Source of the DNA: Datnioides undecimradiatus
Lineage: Eukaryota > Chordata > Actinopteri > Lobotiformes > Datnioididae
NCBI GenBank assembly: GCA_008933995.1
Contig: WARS01000071.1
Span: forward strand, 1,716,047-1,780,046
Direction of reading: 5' to 3'
DNA: 64,000 nt
Shown here: piece by piece, positions 1-16,916 of the stretch
Position numbering within the stretch: position 1 is the first letter of the stretch
Layout: the number at the start of each line of letters is the position of its first letter
Notes under the pieces: generated by a model
What the model was told of the DNA's origin: nothing
The model's database searches: none
What the model saw: the letters and a program-made list of their open reading frames with translations, nothing else
Position numbers and translations under genes: made by a program

Positions 1-1783
1 GACACAGCGGCTAGTTGTTATTAAAAACATAAGAAAAATCAAATAAATAAAATCATGCTTCAGTATCATTATTCAGTCTGGGCGCCATATTCACGCTTAC
101 ATCACTTCCTGTTGTTTGCGTCATTGTTTGGGATCTGACCGCTGGAAGCTTCGTGGCTCCGGGTTCGTGTGTTTCAGGCTGCGTTCGCTCAGAGTCGCCT
201 GAGCGTTTGGTCAAAAGAGGAGGTCGCATGACACGACGCTCAGGGTCGTGGCGTACAGAGGCGGCAGGTTCATAAAAACCCTTCACAGCGGCCAAAACGG
301 GTTTGAATCTGGTTTTACTGACGTGATAAAGGAGTCCTGGCCTTTGTTTATTTAATTTGTTTGTTTGTTTGTTTTGTGAACCTGCAGACATCTTCAGACA
401 GGAAGCGGAGCCGTGGAAGAGACTTTAGCTCTTATTGCACTTTCTCCTGATATGCATGAACACATAATGAACAGAGTGTGTGAGTGATGAGGAGGCTGTG
501 ACCACATCCTGTTTGTTTCTGCATCTGTTTTTGTTTTGTTTTTTACAAAAAGCACAAACAACCACAACGTTTCTACTGCGGTGGTAGACTCTCGCTGCAC
601 GTGAGCAATAATAAAATCAGAACTACAAAAAATAAACAATAAACAAATGTTCTGTGGAAAGTGAGAGCGCGACTAGAAGCTGATTGTTGTAAAGTCTATG
701 AGGATTGTTTACGCTACAAACCCGCCGCCACACAAACAAATAAGACTGTGGGTGTCACATCCTCCCTTCATGGACAACACAAACAGGAAACGACGAGAAG
801 CAGCTCTACGGAGGCCGACGGGCGTTCAAACACGGCGACCTAAGGTCTAAACAAAACACGACGTTTACAGCAACTTCCCACAAAACAAAGTGAAAACTAG
901 GAAGATAAACAAACAAACAACGGGGCCTGGGGCAGTGTTTGTGTCGTGACAACGGGAGGTCGGGATGTGTGGAAACGACTCTGCTGAACACCGGACTGAG
1001 CAGAGGCTCCTGCAGCACGCGCGCGCGCACGCACACACCTGATGTGACGCAGGCAGTCTGATCCGCAGCTGCAGCGCTCCCAGTGTTTTACTGTAACATT
1101 AGCATCTTTAGCATCTTTAGCAGCCTCTCGGATGCTAACTCTCCGTTAACGTTTCAGTGAGCATAGCTGTTACCGCCGCACCTGTTGAAGTGTGAGCTGC
1201 CCTCTCTGTGCGGGGGGGGGGGTCCCGTGGTGACGTTCACGAGCGGGTAAACAAACACGCAGGCCATCACCCGCTGCCTGAACACGGGCCGGATCTCTGA
1301 CCTACTTGCAGCCGGCGCCGGGCTGAGCGAGGAGCCCGTCAGGAGTTAAACCGTTTCAGTCATCGCTGCCTGCGACACGCAGACACGGTGCGTGATGCGT
1401 GGCGGCTGCGTCTGTCTGTCCCCGCGTCAGCTCAACACATCAGCAGCGCAGCGGTGAACGGGTTAAAAGCGTTTTATCAGGATCAAACGCTAAAAACAAG
1501 AGTTTCTGATTTAATGGGGTGTAGCTTCCTCCTCCGCACTCAGAGGACTCCCACTGAACACACAGGCTGAGTGACGGTGTGTAGCATCTGCTGGTGTGTG
1601 TGTGTGTGTGTGTGTGTGTGAGCGCGCGCGATCATTTAATGCTGCGGGTGAGAGGAAAACAACAGGTGAACTGAAAAGAAGGGTGTCCTGTGTTTCTGTG
1701 TGTGTGTGTGTGTGTGTAACTGGTTGATACTGTAGCCGTTAACTGTAAAGTGTGTGTGTGTGTGTGCGTGCGTGTGTGTGCGT
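1..1783 (-). other. dnajc5 3' UTR and downstream region
   Basis: No coding exon was seen. Two bases after the stop codon the sense strand enters CA-rich sequence (about 1742-1782), and a second CA tract lies at about 1699-1718. A TG run on the plus strand spans 1594-1620. Possible minus-strand poly(A) signals are ATTAAA at 1634-1639 and AATAAA at 347-352. I cannot decide which is used; mammalian DNAJC5 has a long 3' UTR, so the UTR may extend past base 1. Confidence 0.5.
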
Positions 1784-4331
<2,548 letters not shown>

Positions 4332-5595
4332 GGCCTCTCTCTCTCTCTCTCTCTTGTTCCTTCTCTCACTCACTCGCTCGCTCAGCCTCTCACCTGTCAG
4401 GTAAACAGCAGAAAAGATGTTGAGCCGCACGTTCAAATCAAAACAAGTCCCTTTGTTGTTGTTTTCTTATTTCCAGTGAAACGTCCATTCACTGGCTCTG
4501 ACTCCTTCACTTCTTGCGTATAAAAGCAGAACTCTGGACAAACATCAGGTATTAAACTACACGTGGCGGGAAGAATCCTCAGGTGACTCGGTGGTTGTCA
4601 CAGCGACCAGGAGCAGGGACGGTGACGACTGTTGGATTGATTATCAGATCTACAATCAAACAAAGGTGTGAAAAACAAACGATGTGCAGCTTCCTCTTAC
4701 TCCTGCTTCACAGTAAAGACTGTGTTTACTGTGAGGAGTGTGTTGTGTGTGGAAAGATCACCTCCGCTCTGCAGGTTTAGATGCTGAGTACGATCAGGAA
4801 TGAGAAGTTCTGTTTAATTACTGGATTTTTTTATTTTTAATGGTGATTAATTGATTTTTAAGGCTGACGATAACGATTAAGGCGAGTGTTGACAGTGTGC
4901 AGAGTTCAGAGTGGCTCTTTAAATGTAGAAACTTTATTATTTATTATTTTAAAAAGCAGAATTAAAAACATCAGATTTGAATTCAGCAGGAAGTTAATGA
5001 TGAAGACCAGTTAAAGACTGACTGCACGTCTCTGTCCAGATGGTGACGGACTTCCTTGTTAATGTGGTGCTAAGAGTGTGATGTGTGTGTGTGTGTGTGT
5101 GAGGAAGGGAAAGGAATAAACGAGTTTAACCAGGGTAACTGAAGTTCACGTCACACAGCACAGGCAGGTGCGCGGTCTGAGGCGGAGAGCTTTATAATCT
5201 GTGTCCTGAATGAACCTCACCTTTCTGCAGGAGCTGCAGCAGCCGCGCAGCAGCCGCGCAGCAGCCACGCAGCAGCCGCTGTCGCTGCAGTCGCTAATAT
5301 TTAACTTTGTGCATGTGCAGTTTCAAACGCTGCGTCGGGCAACAACAAACATCCAGGACAGGTCTGGATCCTCAGAGAGCAGCTGCAGCACATCAGTTTA
5401 CAGCAACACTCACACCATCCCACAATACTATGATGATAAGATGATATCTGGTCTCATATCACAGTATTGATATAATATCCATGTATTGGCCAATCACTTC
5501 TGCAGAAATCACCCTCTGGCCTCACTCAAAGCGACGCTTTCACAGTGAATTTAACTGAAGCAGGTCGTCAGCGTGTGAGTTTAACACTTCGTCAG

Positions 5596-5685
5596 GTCTG
5601 TGCAGATGAGGTCTGTGCAGATGAAGTCTGTGCAGATGAGGTCTGTGCAGATGAGGTCTGTGCAGATGAAGTCTGTGCAGATGCC
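5596..5685. repeat. 15-bp tandem repeat, six units
   Basis: Unit GTCTGTGCAGATGAG/A is repeated six times, differing only at the last bases. Confidence 0.92.
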
Positions 5686-7278
5686 TCCTGAGGGCTACTG
5701 CCAGGTTTATCTGCGCTTTTAGGATTTAATAAGGAACCACAGTGCAAAACAGAACACATAAAGGCAAGGTTTCAGTTTCTATTCATTCTGTTTCTATGGT
5801 GGAACACTTCCTGTCATCCCAGTCGTCAGTGTTACAGCTTGTTATGTGAGTGTGCAGGTGAAGCGCACCTGAGCGAAGCTGAACCCACAAACAGGCTGAA
5901 GGGAGACTGTGTGTGAGTTGGTCTTCACAGAGAGGTGTGTCAGTCTGCAGGGTGACACGGGTTCATGCGTGTCATCACTCGCTCACTTTTCTACAGCATC
6001 AAATGAGGAAGTGGTGACTGATCACCATGGTAATGAACTACCGATCTGCTGACGGTCTGACAACTGTTTAGAGGCAAAGATGCTCTGCAGAGCCAACAGT
6101 CTCACTCTGATGACTGAACGGTGGTGAAGTGACTCGCCACACGTGCTGCTGCGGAGCTGTGCGACAGGGAGCGGCTCCTCGTCCCAAAGGTCAACGTGCT
6201 CGGTAACTTATTACCTCAACAAAACGCCAAAGCTCCCGTCACTCAGTCACCGCTTGAAGCTTGGACACTGTGGCTGAACCCCCCCAGTACACCCGTCCAC
6301 TGTGGGACCACAGTGTTTATACAGCAGGTGTCATGATAAGACACGCAGCTCACCCCGTGACAACAGCGACACCAGTGGGCGAATAAACCGTCAAACAGGA
6401 AGAGAGACTGTTTTAATCCGTGAGTGTTTGCAGAACAGGTGGAACGAGGGCTCGCCTGATATTGATACTTAGAGTTGAATAGTTGTTGTTTGTGTAGAAA
6501 AGGTGTCGCTATGGCAACAGATCTGAGGTTTTCCAGGGTCTGAAGGTCACTCCCTGACCTCTGAACTGATCCGCCGCAGAGCCGCGGCCCTCGTTTGCTA
6601 CAGCCCTGTCAGACAACAGGTGTAACAGGGGTTAGCAGGCTTAGAGACCACAGTAAGCCAATTCAGCTCCACACACACACACACACACACACACACAGCA
6701 GACTGGACCAGACTACTAGACTTAAATTAACAACAGGAAATGAGGCTTCAACGCTGCAGAGGCAGTGATGAGCGCAGGGTTCCCGTCACAGACACATCAG
6801 CGTGATTTACACTGAGACTCTCCGTGGGGTGAGACTCACGCCGTGGATGCTGGGGTAATAAAACCAGAGAGCAGGACGTTCAGCCATGATGAGCTCCACC
6901 AGCTTCTGGTAACGCTGTGATCCGGCGCCGCGTTCACGAGATTCCCTTTGCTCTGCACGATGTGTCGAGCTGGTTGGTGCAGGAAGTGTTTAATACAAAT
7001 GTTTTCAATACTCAGACGTTATGCACAGGGTGTTTTATTAATATTGTGTAATATTACCAACCCTGGCACACCATTTGAAGTCAGTGCAGAGTGTAAACAA
7101 AGATGGCCGACCCCCACCCCCCCCGCAACAGAAAATAAAGTGAAAATATCCCTGGACACGGGCGCCGCCATGTTGCCCTGGTGATGTCATTTGGAGTCAG
7201 AACTGGGGCAGTGTGTGGCAGCAGGGTAACTTTAGCAGGCGCTCGCTGGCTCAGCACCAAAAACTACAGGGATAATCT

Positions 7279-7321
<43 letters not shown>

Positions 7322-7420
7322 GTGGGATAAATGTGGACTATGACTGACCACGCTAACAGAAATACATGCTGCAAGTCTTTGTGTGTGTGTGTGTGTCTTA
7401 TATGGCACCAGATGGCCACT

Positions 7421-7434
7421 ATTGCCATGGCAAC
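7421..7434. promoter_or_regulatory. near-perfect RFX (X-box) palindrome in dnajc5 intron 1
   Basis: ATTGCCATGGCAAC differs from the consensus GTTGCCATGGCAAC only at the first base. Function is unknown. Confidence 0.45.
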
Positions 7435-9133
7435 CCTACAATACCCCGGCGACGACACGCCTGACAACACAACGATTTAATGCCTCCCTAAATCCCGCCC
7501 ACTGCCGTGCCTCAGATTAACCAGTGACAACGCTGTCTCGTCACCCACCTGACTGGGATTAACCAATGAGGGCGCTTCATATGTACCCCAGGGATTAGCA
7601 CCATACTGAGAGATTGTGCAAATGTGTGTGTGTGTGTCTGCAGTGAATAATCGCACACAGTCACCACAGCGAGCCTAAACCGGAGACTCTGCCCACCTGA
7701 GCCGACAGCCAATGGGACTGTGTCTCCCTGAGCCGTGAGCAGGCGGCCATTCACAGGAAGAGGCGGCTGATTATCACTGGAGCGTGATGAGGGTCACAGC
7801 ATATGGTCCGCGTCTTAAACAGTGGGGGCGTAAAACGTGTGCGTGTCTGTGTGTGTGTCTGTGTGTGTGTCTGTGTGTGCGTCCACACCTGAGTCTCACT
7901 TTTAGTTTTTATCCATTCGCGGTGTTTCAGCGAGCGTGTGACGCCCCGGCGCTGCAATCAGCTGATTTCCTTCAGTCTGAACTGGAGTGGAAACATGGAT
8001 GTTGTTGTATTGTTTGTTTTACAGCGAGTCACAGTCAAACTGAGGGCAAACGGCTCAGGTATGCATAAAAGCATCTATAAATACATCTAAACTTGATATC
8101 ACAGCATCTTTACAGCGTTTAATAAAGAGCATTCTGCAGAAAATCTATCAAAAGATGTGACTGTGTGAAATAAACTGATTCTGTTTTCACAGCCAATCAA
8201 ATCAACCGTGGTTAAAACGACAAAGAAACGCACGTTAACTGTGAAACAGACTGAATTTAACCCACTTCACTGTGTTTATGCCCTGCACCTTTACTGAAGC
8301 AGCATTTCACTGGCTGCAGCCGAGCTAACTAAGCTTTGTTTGTCATTAGATCACATCTCATCCTTCGTATGTCATGAGCGACAAACAAACAACTTGAAAA
8401 GAAAACAACTGGCACCAACAGTTGAGCTGGAATCAAACAGACCCTTTATGCAGACTGTATAGTTGTTTAGCATCGATATGACTCTGCGTTGCAAGCGTTC
8501 CCGTACTGTCCGACCCCGCCGCCGTGCGTCTCTGCGGCTGCAGCCCAGAACCACAACCTTCGCTGCATGAGCTCAGGACGCAGACACAGCGGTGCATGAG
8601 CTCGGCGTTCTCTCAGCTGAGCTCTGCAAGATGTTAACACCGTCTCCACAACAAACAAACCACCATGAGCGTAAATCCTCTCACAGCACCAGGGGCAGGG
8701 ACAGAGGGAGGAACGGAACAACGTAAAATACAAACATGACGACTACATTTCAACTGTAAACATGTAACGATGCTGAAGTGTCTGTTACAACCTTAACATC
8801 TCATTTTGAGTCCAATTACTTTTCATTTCTTTATTTTGAACTTTGCACAGGAAGAATCTGAGCACGCGGCTCTAAAACAACATGTTTTATGTTTATATTC
8901 TTGATATTCTGAGGTTTAGGTCCACAGGAAGTGACTAATTAAGACTAATTAAGAGCATACAGACAAATGAAGCAGTGTCACACCAGTGGAAACCCACACT
9001 ACAGGCGACTTTACACGCAGCTGCCCAGAGCAACACGGCGGCTGTAACCACACAGGGAAGTCTGGAGCCTCTGCTGAAGGCGTGAGATCACAGAGGACGA
9101 CTGATGAGCGTCTCATCAGCAGCTCTTTTACTC

Positions 9134-9176
<43 letters not shown>

Positions 9177-9836
9177 CAGGCTTCTCGTTGTCTGCGTGCC
9201 GTCTCCAGTCACACATCGGCAGACGACTGTAAACTGTCCTTTATACACACAGACGGTGTGTCGGGTGTGAGTCCTTCCTCTTTGCAGCTTATGTGACAGT
9301 TTGAAAACAAGTCACTTCCTGTGGGCAAGAGCCGATATCTCCACACCTTCCACAGAGAACTGTGATGTGACAATGACCAGTGAGTGTGTGTTAACTCTGA
9401 ATGATATCGATGTGTTTGATGTGTTAAATGACTAAATCTCAATGAAACCGTTAATCATGGATCATCTCTAATGATCCTGCATCGACGCTGCCTCTTCAAA
9501 ACGGTTTGATATAATCAGTGTTTGTGTGGGACCTGACTCCTGTCACTGAACACACACACAGCTCAGTTGTGCAACATGAACATTATAGTTGTACTGCAAC
9601 TGATGTGAAACACAATTTCAAAATAAGAGTCTCAATTTCACAATAAAAACACAATAAATGTGTTGGGATGCGTTCAGGGCCTCTCTGTGCATGCAGACTG
9701 CTAATAATAATAATTATTGTTATTACTGTTATTATTAACACACTTCTGCAGAATGAAGTTGAATTTTTCACTCTGGTTTGTTTCTAAAGACATAAAACTG
9801 TAAATTCCAGCATCGAGCATTTAAACATAACTGCAA

Positions 9837-9876
<40 letters not shown>

Positions 9877-9939
9877 TGTGTATTTCACCTTCAGCCTGGC
9901 CCATCTGTTTATCAGGGAAGGAGTTCACTGACAGCGCCC

Positions 9940-10110
9940 AGGCAGCTCAGACACACAGGGGCAGCCTCAGAGACACAGGAGGATGCTCAGAGACATAGGG
10001 ACACTCAGAACCACGAGGGGCGCTCAGAGACACGGGGACGCTCAGACACACAGTGGCGCTCAGACACACAGTGGCGCTCAGACACACAGTGGCGCTCAGA
10101 CACACGGTGC
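9940..10110. repeat. degenerate ~18-bp minisatellite
   Basis: The last copies (about 10050-10110) are near-perfect repeats of GGCGCTCAGACACACAGT. Earlier copies are more diverged. It generates spurious open frames on both strands. Confidence 0.85.
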
Positions 10111-10563
10111 AGCCCAACCTGTCAGTCAGTGTGTCTGTGTTCACGTGGTCCAGGTGCTGGTACTGGATTTAAACCCTGACATCAGTACAGATTCCCTCTT
10201 CCTGCTTGTGTCCATCCCTCCACAACACACTGCAAGTGGAAACCAGGAGGGCACGTGTGTGTGTCAGACACTGAGCGCAGGGCCACAGAGGATATGATGC
10301 GTGGTTTCCTCTGGGCGACCACGCTGAGCCCTGCACCCAGAACGCAGCTCTGTCACCAACAGCTTTTAAAGACAGCGTGTAAACGTCTCTGAGCCTGTAC
10401 GCTGTTTACTTTCAGGCTGAAGAGACAACACAACAACAACAACAACACAACAACAACACAACAGCACGACACTGAACTGCTGTTTCACACGCTGATGCTC
10501 AGCAGGGAGGACATGGATCATTAGTCAGCATTACTGACTCCACCAGCCACCAGCTGCTGTCTG

Positions 10564-10565
<2 letters not shown>

Positions 10566-10633
<68 letters not shown>
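10566..10633. repeat. (CA)34 microsatellite
   Basis: Uninterrupted dinucleotide run, one of the longest in the window. Other long CA/TG runs include 7281-7319, 9137-9170, 11528-11575, 15616-15675, 23939-23988, 26354-26393, 27442-27483, 34290-34336, 34503-34548, 40505-40563, 50050-50087 and 58818-58859. Confidence 0.97.
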
Positions 10634-10636
<3 letters not shown>

Positions 10637-11524
10637 GAGCTATTACAGTGTAAATGATGCAGGGAGAACAATTTATACTCCTGCAGCTGTTTTGCTGACG
10701 CTTGCACAAACTTATCAGATCAATAAATATTAAATATTGTTAAAGCAAAGATTAGTTTCAGTCTTATTTAAAAACCTATTAATCATCAGTCTTTTCATCC
10801 ATCCACCCATCTGTCTGTACTGGTGAGGACATCACAATATGAACTGTGTCATAACACGTTATAATATTCTACAGCAAGTTATACTTTCTGCTTTATTCCT
10901 GCGTCATTTAGAGTGTTTTTAAATGGAAATCACATTATTTTAATAACTCCGTGCACAAAATGAGTCAAAACTAGTTCATTTCATTCTCTGTGAGGAGCTG
11001 CTACAGGTTGGCATGTATCAGCTGTTTGAGAAATGACTCAGATGGTGAGTCAGTGATCAGACTAGTTGCTGACTGGGACTGACGGATGGACTGATCCTCG
11101 ACACTCGGCCCGGCCTGACTTCCTGTTTTACTGTGTCGTTCTCCCCCCATCACCGCCTCTCGCTGCTTTCCCCTTCAGTTCATATCCAGCTTCTCTTGCT
11201 ATCATCACATGTTCATGCGCCCCCCCCCCCCCCCCCCGTCATCATGTCCTCATTAACGTGTCATCTCCTCCCTCTCTTTACTCACTCTGGGACATCTCTC
11301 CTCTCCTCTTCTCTTTCTTCTGTCTCTGTCTCATCCTCTTTTCCCTTCCCAAACACAATCCTTCCTCCGAGTGGCGTTTATGCTCTTCTTCTCTGTTTCC
11401 TGTTTCCCCTCCTTCGTCTCAGCCTGTTTAACCCTGATCTGTTTTACATTATATTGAATTACTGCATCAAACCTTTCTTCTAAAAGCAGAAAGAGGACGC
11501 AGCAGGTCAAAGCTGCTGTTTTAC

Positions 11525-11577
<53 letters not shown>

Positions 11578-12818
11578 ATCCTCCTCAGCGCCTCTCTCAC
11601 TGCTCACTTATTAATCTCTAAGTGGTCCTCTGAGGCTCTGACCACACCTGTGTGCTGATACCACTGTGGAGGAGATGCTTTCACTGACACCAGAGTGAGT
11701 CAGCCCACGGCAGGACGCACATCAGCTGTTTAACTGCAACACGTCAGAGCAGTAAGGAGCACGTGATATGGCGATGATAAATATGATGATTCAGCACTAT
11801 ATTGCTGCCGTTTTATAGACTTTAAGGTAATTAAATCAGAAATCGAGCGATCAAAACTGGTTGAAACAGGCAGGAGGGGAGGAAACAGGAGGAAACAGAG
11901 TAAAGTTCACATCACGTTCATTTAATTGGACTTTTACTCCAAACACGTGACGTCCTGAGGTGATAATATAACACTTCCGGCGTATGACGTATTAAATTAC
12001 TTATCTCTGTGTGCTGATTGGAAAACAGACACTTCTTCAGTTACAGGCAACTTTTTTGACATTATATTGACAAAATGATTAAGCTGAGACAAAGTGGAAG
12101 ATGAATTAATCATTAAGATGATCATTAGTTATTATATTAACAGGAAAATGAGAATTCTCGCATTGAAACAAAACAGATTCAGAAGTCAGCGACTCCTCAC
12201 TCTGAGAGTCTGTGGCTCCTCATTTATTGACTTTATTGAGATCAAGTTACACATGCAGGTACGCACACACACACACACAGGTACATACGCACACACACAC
12301 ACGCAGGTACACACACACACACAACGCTGCACCGACACAGTAAACACAGCTGCCACACACACGCACGCAGAGCAGGAAACAAAGTGCTGATGCAGCGCCG
12401 CGTGTGTTCTCAGTGAAACACCACTGGAGAAACAGCTGAACCACTCAGAGCTGTGTACGATTCAGGAAGAGTCCTCCTCCTGTGCCAGAGCCAAAACACA
12501 TCAGGATGGATGAAATAAATAAACAAACAAACAAACTCTTTCGTTGTGATGAACGTTAGCTGCTTGTGCCAATCACTACGTCAGCTTCTGTGTTGACAGG
12601 CCATGTTAGGAGAGCTGTGTTGGTTTGTTGGGAGTCACAACATCCAAAGTGCTCACAGGGAACAAAACAAAGCATCATGGGTAACTCGCCATTTTGTCCA
12701 TGAAGACTCTCAGGACATATCAATAAAGGCACCTGCTGCTCGGCTAATCAGCTGATGGTGACTTGACTCCTTTGTGGCTTCTTCAAGTATTTAAAACACT
12801 AAAATCAAGCTGGGAGCA

Positions 12819-12869
<51 letters not shown>

Positions 12870-15613
12870 CTCCAGAGCCTGCTTTTCCATCAGTCTGCAC
12901 ATCTTGGCTGGCACAACAACGCTGTGATGCAAAAAGCCCAATCCAATTCATTAGCTGACGTCCAATCAGCTGTCTGTCGGCATTCGTGCCTGAGCTTTCT
13001 CAATGGACGCACACGAGCTAACGGTGCAGGAGGAGACATCGCAGCAATGACCTGGACTCTGCTAACGAGCGCTGGGCAAACCGGCTGACCTGGGCCCCTC
13101 ACCGCACAGTCTCACTGCACTGTTTGATGATTTAATGAAACAACGGAACGGCTGAACTAAATGATGGCCAACAGACGAATCACTGATGAAATTAATAAAA
13201 CAGTTGCAGAGATTAGAAATAATGAATCTATCTAATCTAAGGGCAGCATCGAGCCGTCACAGCTGCAGGATCAGAAGTGAATTCATGTTTGCACTAAAAC
13301 AATCAAGCCTAGTTCAAAAAGTTCATTTTAAGATAGTTTTGTTGTTGTCATGTCAACTGGTAAATAACAAACAGGTGGGAAGACGAAGAAAGTGAATCAT
13401 CCCATATCTCCATGGCAACAACCTGAGAAACCTTTGAGCAAGGCAGTGCGTAGGTCAGGTGTAACTCTGTAATCCTGGTGACACAGAACAGGGTCTCTGG
13501 ACCAGACGTGTCACAGCTTCTCATCAGGCTGTTTGTTACTGAGTCCACAGGAGGACGGAGGGAGACAGACAGCTGGGTCAGCACAGACAGACAGACTGAG
13601 ACACATACAGGACTGGCTCAGAGTGAGGAAGACGCAGCAGAACAGAAACTGAAGGTGAACATGTGACAGTCCCATGTGACTGTGCCATCACAGGACTGTT
13701 GCACCGTGACGGGGACGTGCTCGTGCAACACTCGTGACCCGAGGCCTTCAGCAGCAGGGAAAAGGTGGTTTGCCTGCAGGGGATCTGCGGTCTGTCTGGT
13801 AAAGGACGCGATGCTCACCTGTAAATGGCGAACTGCACAGGTAGCTTCACCGTCTGATCACTCACTGCGACGCTCTTTGATGGTGAGTTTAAAGAGATCA
13901 GGTGATCGCCTGTAGAGATGAGTGACTGGTCAAACTAAACTGTCCTTTACGCATTAATTAAGTCCGATGAAGTGAAAACCACTTCCTGTTTACATGCACT
14001 GCAGTCCGACATGTCACACTCACTCCAACAGTAAACGGTTTCTAACAGTTTACTGCTACACAAACCAAGACTATTTCACACTGCCGGGTAAAACTGACCC
14101 GACTCTTCGATGGTTTTACCCCACACACACCACAGGCTCAGCAGCGCTGTCACACGACTGCTAACTGACACATATTTCAGTTCAATTCAGAGAATCTGTG
14201 GATAATAACAGCTCCCACGTTCGCTGCAGCAAACGAAAAATGGTTTCATTGATGATTTAAAGTGTTGAGAGACGCAAACCTGTGATTCTCTCCCATGACA
14301 AAGCAACTATCACTATTTTAATATTTGCAGATTTCACTTCAGTCATTAGTTAATTAATAAATTAAGCATTTCAGCTCTAGTTTGTTTTTACAAACATGGT
14401 AACAGACAACAAGTTTACTGGGATTCACTGAGTTTGGCTGCTGGTGATTGCACAACTCATTTTCACTTTATTTCGTGTTAAACAGGATCCGATCCCTATC
14501 ACCCGACACTGCCCCCGTTAAACAACCAGTCCCACTGAAAGAACTTCCACAAATAGCAGGAAAACTGCGGCTGCTCTGCTGAAACTTCTCCCCACATTTC
14601 CATAAGGAAGGTCAATGCATGCATTTCACATTCAGCTGAATGATATCCAAAGGTGCAACGTGCATGTAATGTCCACCCTGCAGAGAAGCGTGCCCAGGCC
14701 ACGCTCACCCCTCTGTGACCTCTCTGTCAATAACTGGGTTGGAAAATAAGAATCAATCAATCGCGAATCAAGTGGTTCTGTCACTCCTGCAGTCATCTAC
14801 CGCTCTGCCAGAGACTGAACACGAACCCAGTCACAGTTCTGTGTGGGGAGAGGAGTATCAATACTAAATACCAGTGAGCCAAAGTAGGAACCCCAGCTGG
14901 GGGATAATTTTAGGTTTTCAAGGGTCACGGCAGAGACACTCTCACAGGAAGCTGTCACACTGCACTGCAGCTAATTGAAGCTACTGAAGATTAGAGAGAG
15001 CAAAAGAAATCAGAGATTTAATATTTAAAAATCTGAAATAAAGACAGAAAAGAGACAAAGTGCTAGGGAAGAATCATCAACCAGAGGAAAGACACAGCTG
15101 CTCGCGCATGAGGATCTTCTTTTTCTCTTTACATCATCGCAGATCGAGTATTTCATAATGAATACATGAGTCGCAGCTCGCGTTCTTACAGTAAATGACC
15201 AGTGCACTGAAGCACATTCAGTCCCCAGTGCGGCAGCAGTGATAATCTCCTTATGTGACCTACTACTGGTCTGTTATCTAGGTGTAACCTGATTTGATGT
15301 GACTGGCTTTTGTATGAGTCAGTGAGGCCCAGGCCTGCACCAGACCTGGTACCGATGGCATCATCATCCAGCATCACACGTCCCCCCTCGCCCCTCTCAC
15401 AGAGCAGGTGACTCAGATAAATGTTTCCTGGACGTGTGCTTTAACACAGCTGACTCAGATGTGACATCTGAGATCATTTGGCACAAAGCTTCAGTCCCAG
15501 AAACGATGCAAGTTCTGCATCGTTTAAGCACTTAATGAAGGAAACATCACGCAGTTAAACAGCTGATAGCGAGTCATGCTTTGCATTCAGGATGTTATGA
15601 TACTTCCTGGCTG

Positions 15614-15676
<63 letters not shown>

Positions 15677-16876
15677 TCACTGATAATGCAATTCTCTAAA
15701 ACAGGCTTGCACAGTATCTGCACCCACTGTGGGACTGTGTGCATCTGAGTGTAGGTGCACCACTACAGATGTATACTTTTTCATGAGATGTCAATATTTA
15801 GTTGTGTTCAGAGTGTCTCAATACAAATGCATGGACAGACAGATCATGGACATCCAAAGTATAAACACTCTGTAAGTTGTGCAGCCGATGCTACGTACTG
15901 ATCAGAGCATTCATTAATCAGTCACACATGTTATTTTCAGGGGTGGAAACTATTTCACGAATGTGTGAAAATCATCTGTATGATCTTATATAGCGAGCGT
16001 GCACATTAGTTATGCTTATTCATGTGTAATTCATCTATTTCTCGACCTGTGAAGCTGCAGCTGAAGAAGATTTCCATTACAGAGAGCTGACTTTAATCAC
16101 AGCTGGTCGTAGTATTTAAAAATAGTCTAACTGCTTTTCAGATGCCGACTGTTTTATACTGACACACTCTGCCTGGAGCTTTCTGCTCATTTGACAGGTG
16201 TATTCAGTGGCGTGCTCCCAGGAGAAATCGTCACAAAAGAGACAAAACCAATCAGTTACAAACTGGGTGTATGCAACAACGGGACGGTACCTTAGTGCTT
16301 CTTCAAAACTGATTATCAAACAAAAGAAAGCACTCTGCATGGCAGTAACATCAGTGCAGCAGATTGTGCCACTAAAATCTGTGAAAGCGCAGTATATCTC
16401 AATCATTTCTGTCCCATGACAATAAAAACGGACCTGGCTTGAATTTCTATTATACTGCCTGCTAAAGATTACCATCATTTACAATGGACGACTGGACTAC
16501 AGCGTGCAACCTGATAAAAAAGATTACAACTGCAGTAAAGCGGCCGACTGGAGCCAAAAGCCGCAGCTGTCACAACGTTTTCCCGATGAAAAGCGTGTAT
16601 AACATCTTCTGCCATAAACACGCATGCACTCATCACACACACACACACACACACACACACCCACGCGGTCAGACACCACACCACCTGCCACTTCATATAC
16701 ACATCACATGAGGACAGGGAAAGACAGGAGCAAGCCAGTAACAGGGAATACAATGGAAATAATCTGGACTACAGCGTGGATTCTTAAATAGCCGGGGTTA
16801 TTATGTCAACGTGCAATTAATCAACTTGCAGGCGAAGTTGCACCTGTCGCTCCAACGTTTCAAAAGGCAGGTTAGA

Positions 16877-16916
<40 letters not shown>

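Noticed and set aside
5596..5685. CRISPR-like direct repeats
   Set aside because: Contiguous 15-bp tandem units without spacers in a vertebrate intron; an ordinary minisatellite.
7080..7240. Possible dispersed teleost repeat (GATGGCCG...GCCGCCATGTTG)
   Set aside because: It looks familiar from fish genomes, but I could not define ends or target duplications, so it is not listed as an element.
9841..10179. Open frames on both strands over 9841-10297
   Set aside because: They arise from the TG run and the 18-bp minisatellite; there is no splice or homology support.
16116..16478. 120-residue minus-strand open frame in the dnajc5 intron
   Set aside because: No family resemblance, no splice sites or poly(A) context that fit; probably chance.
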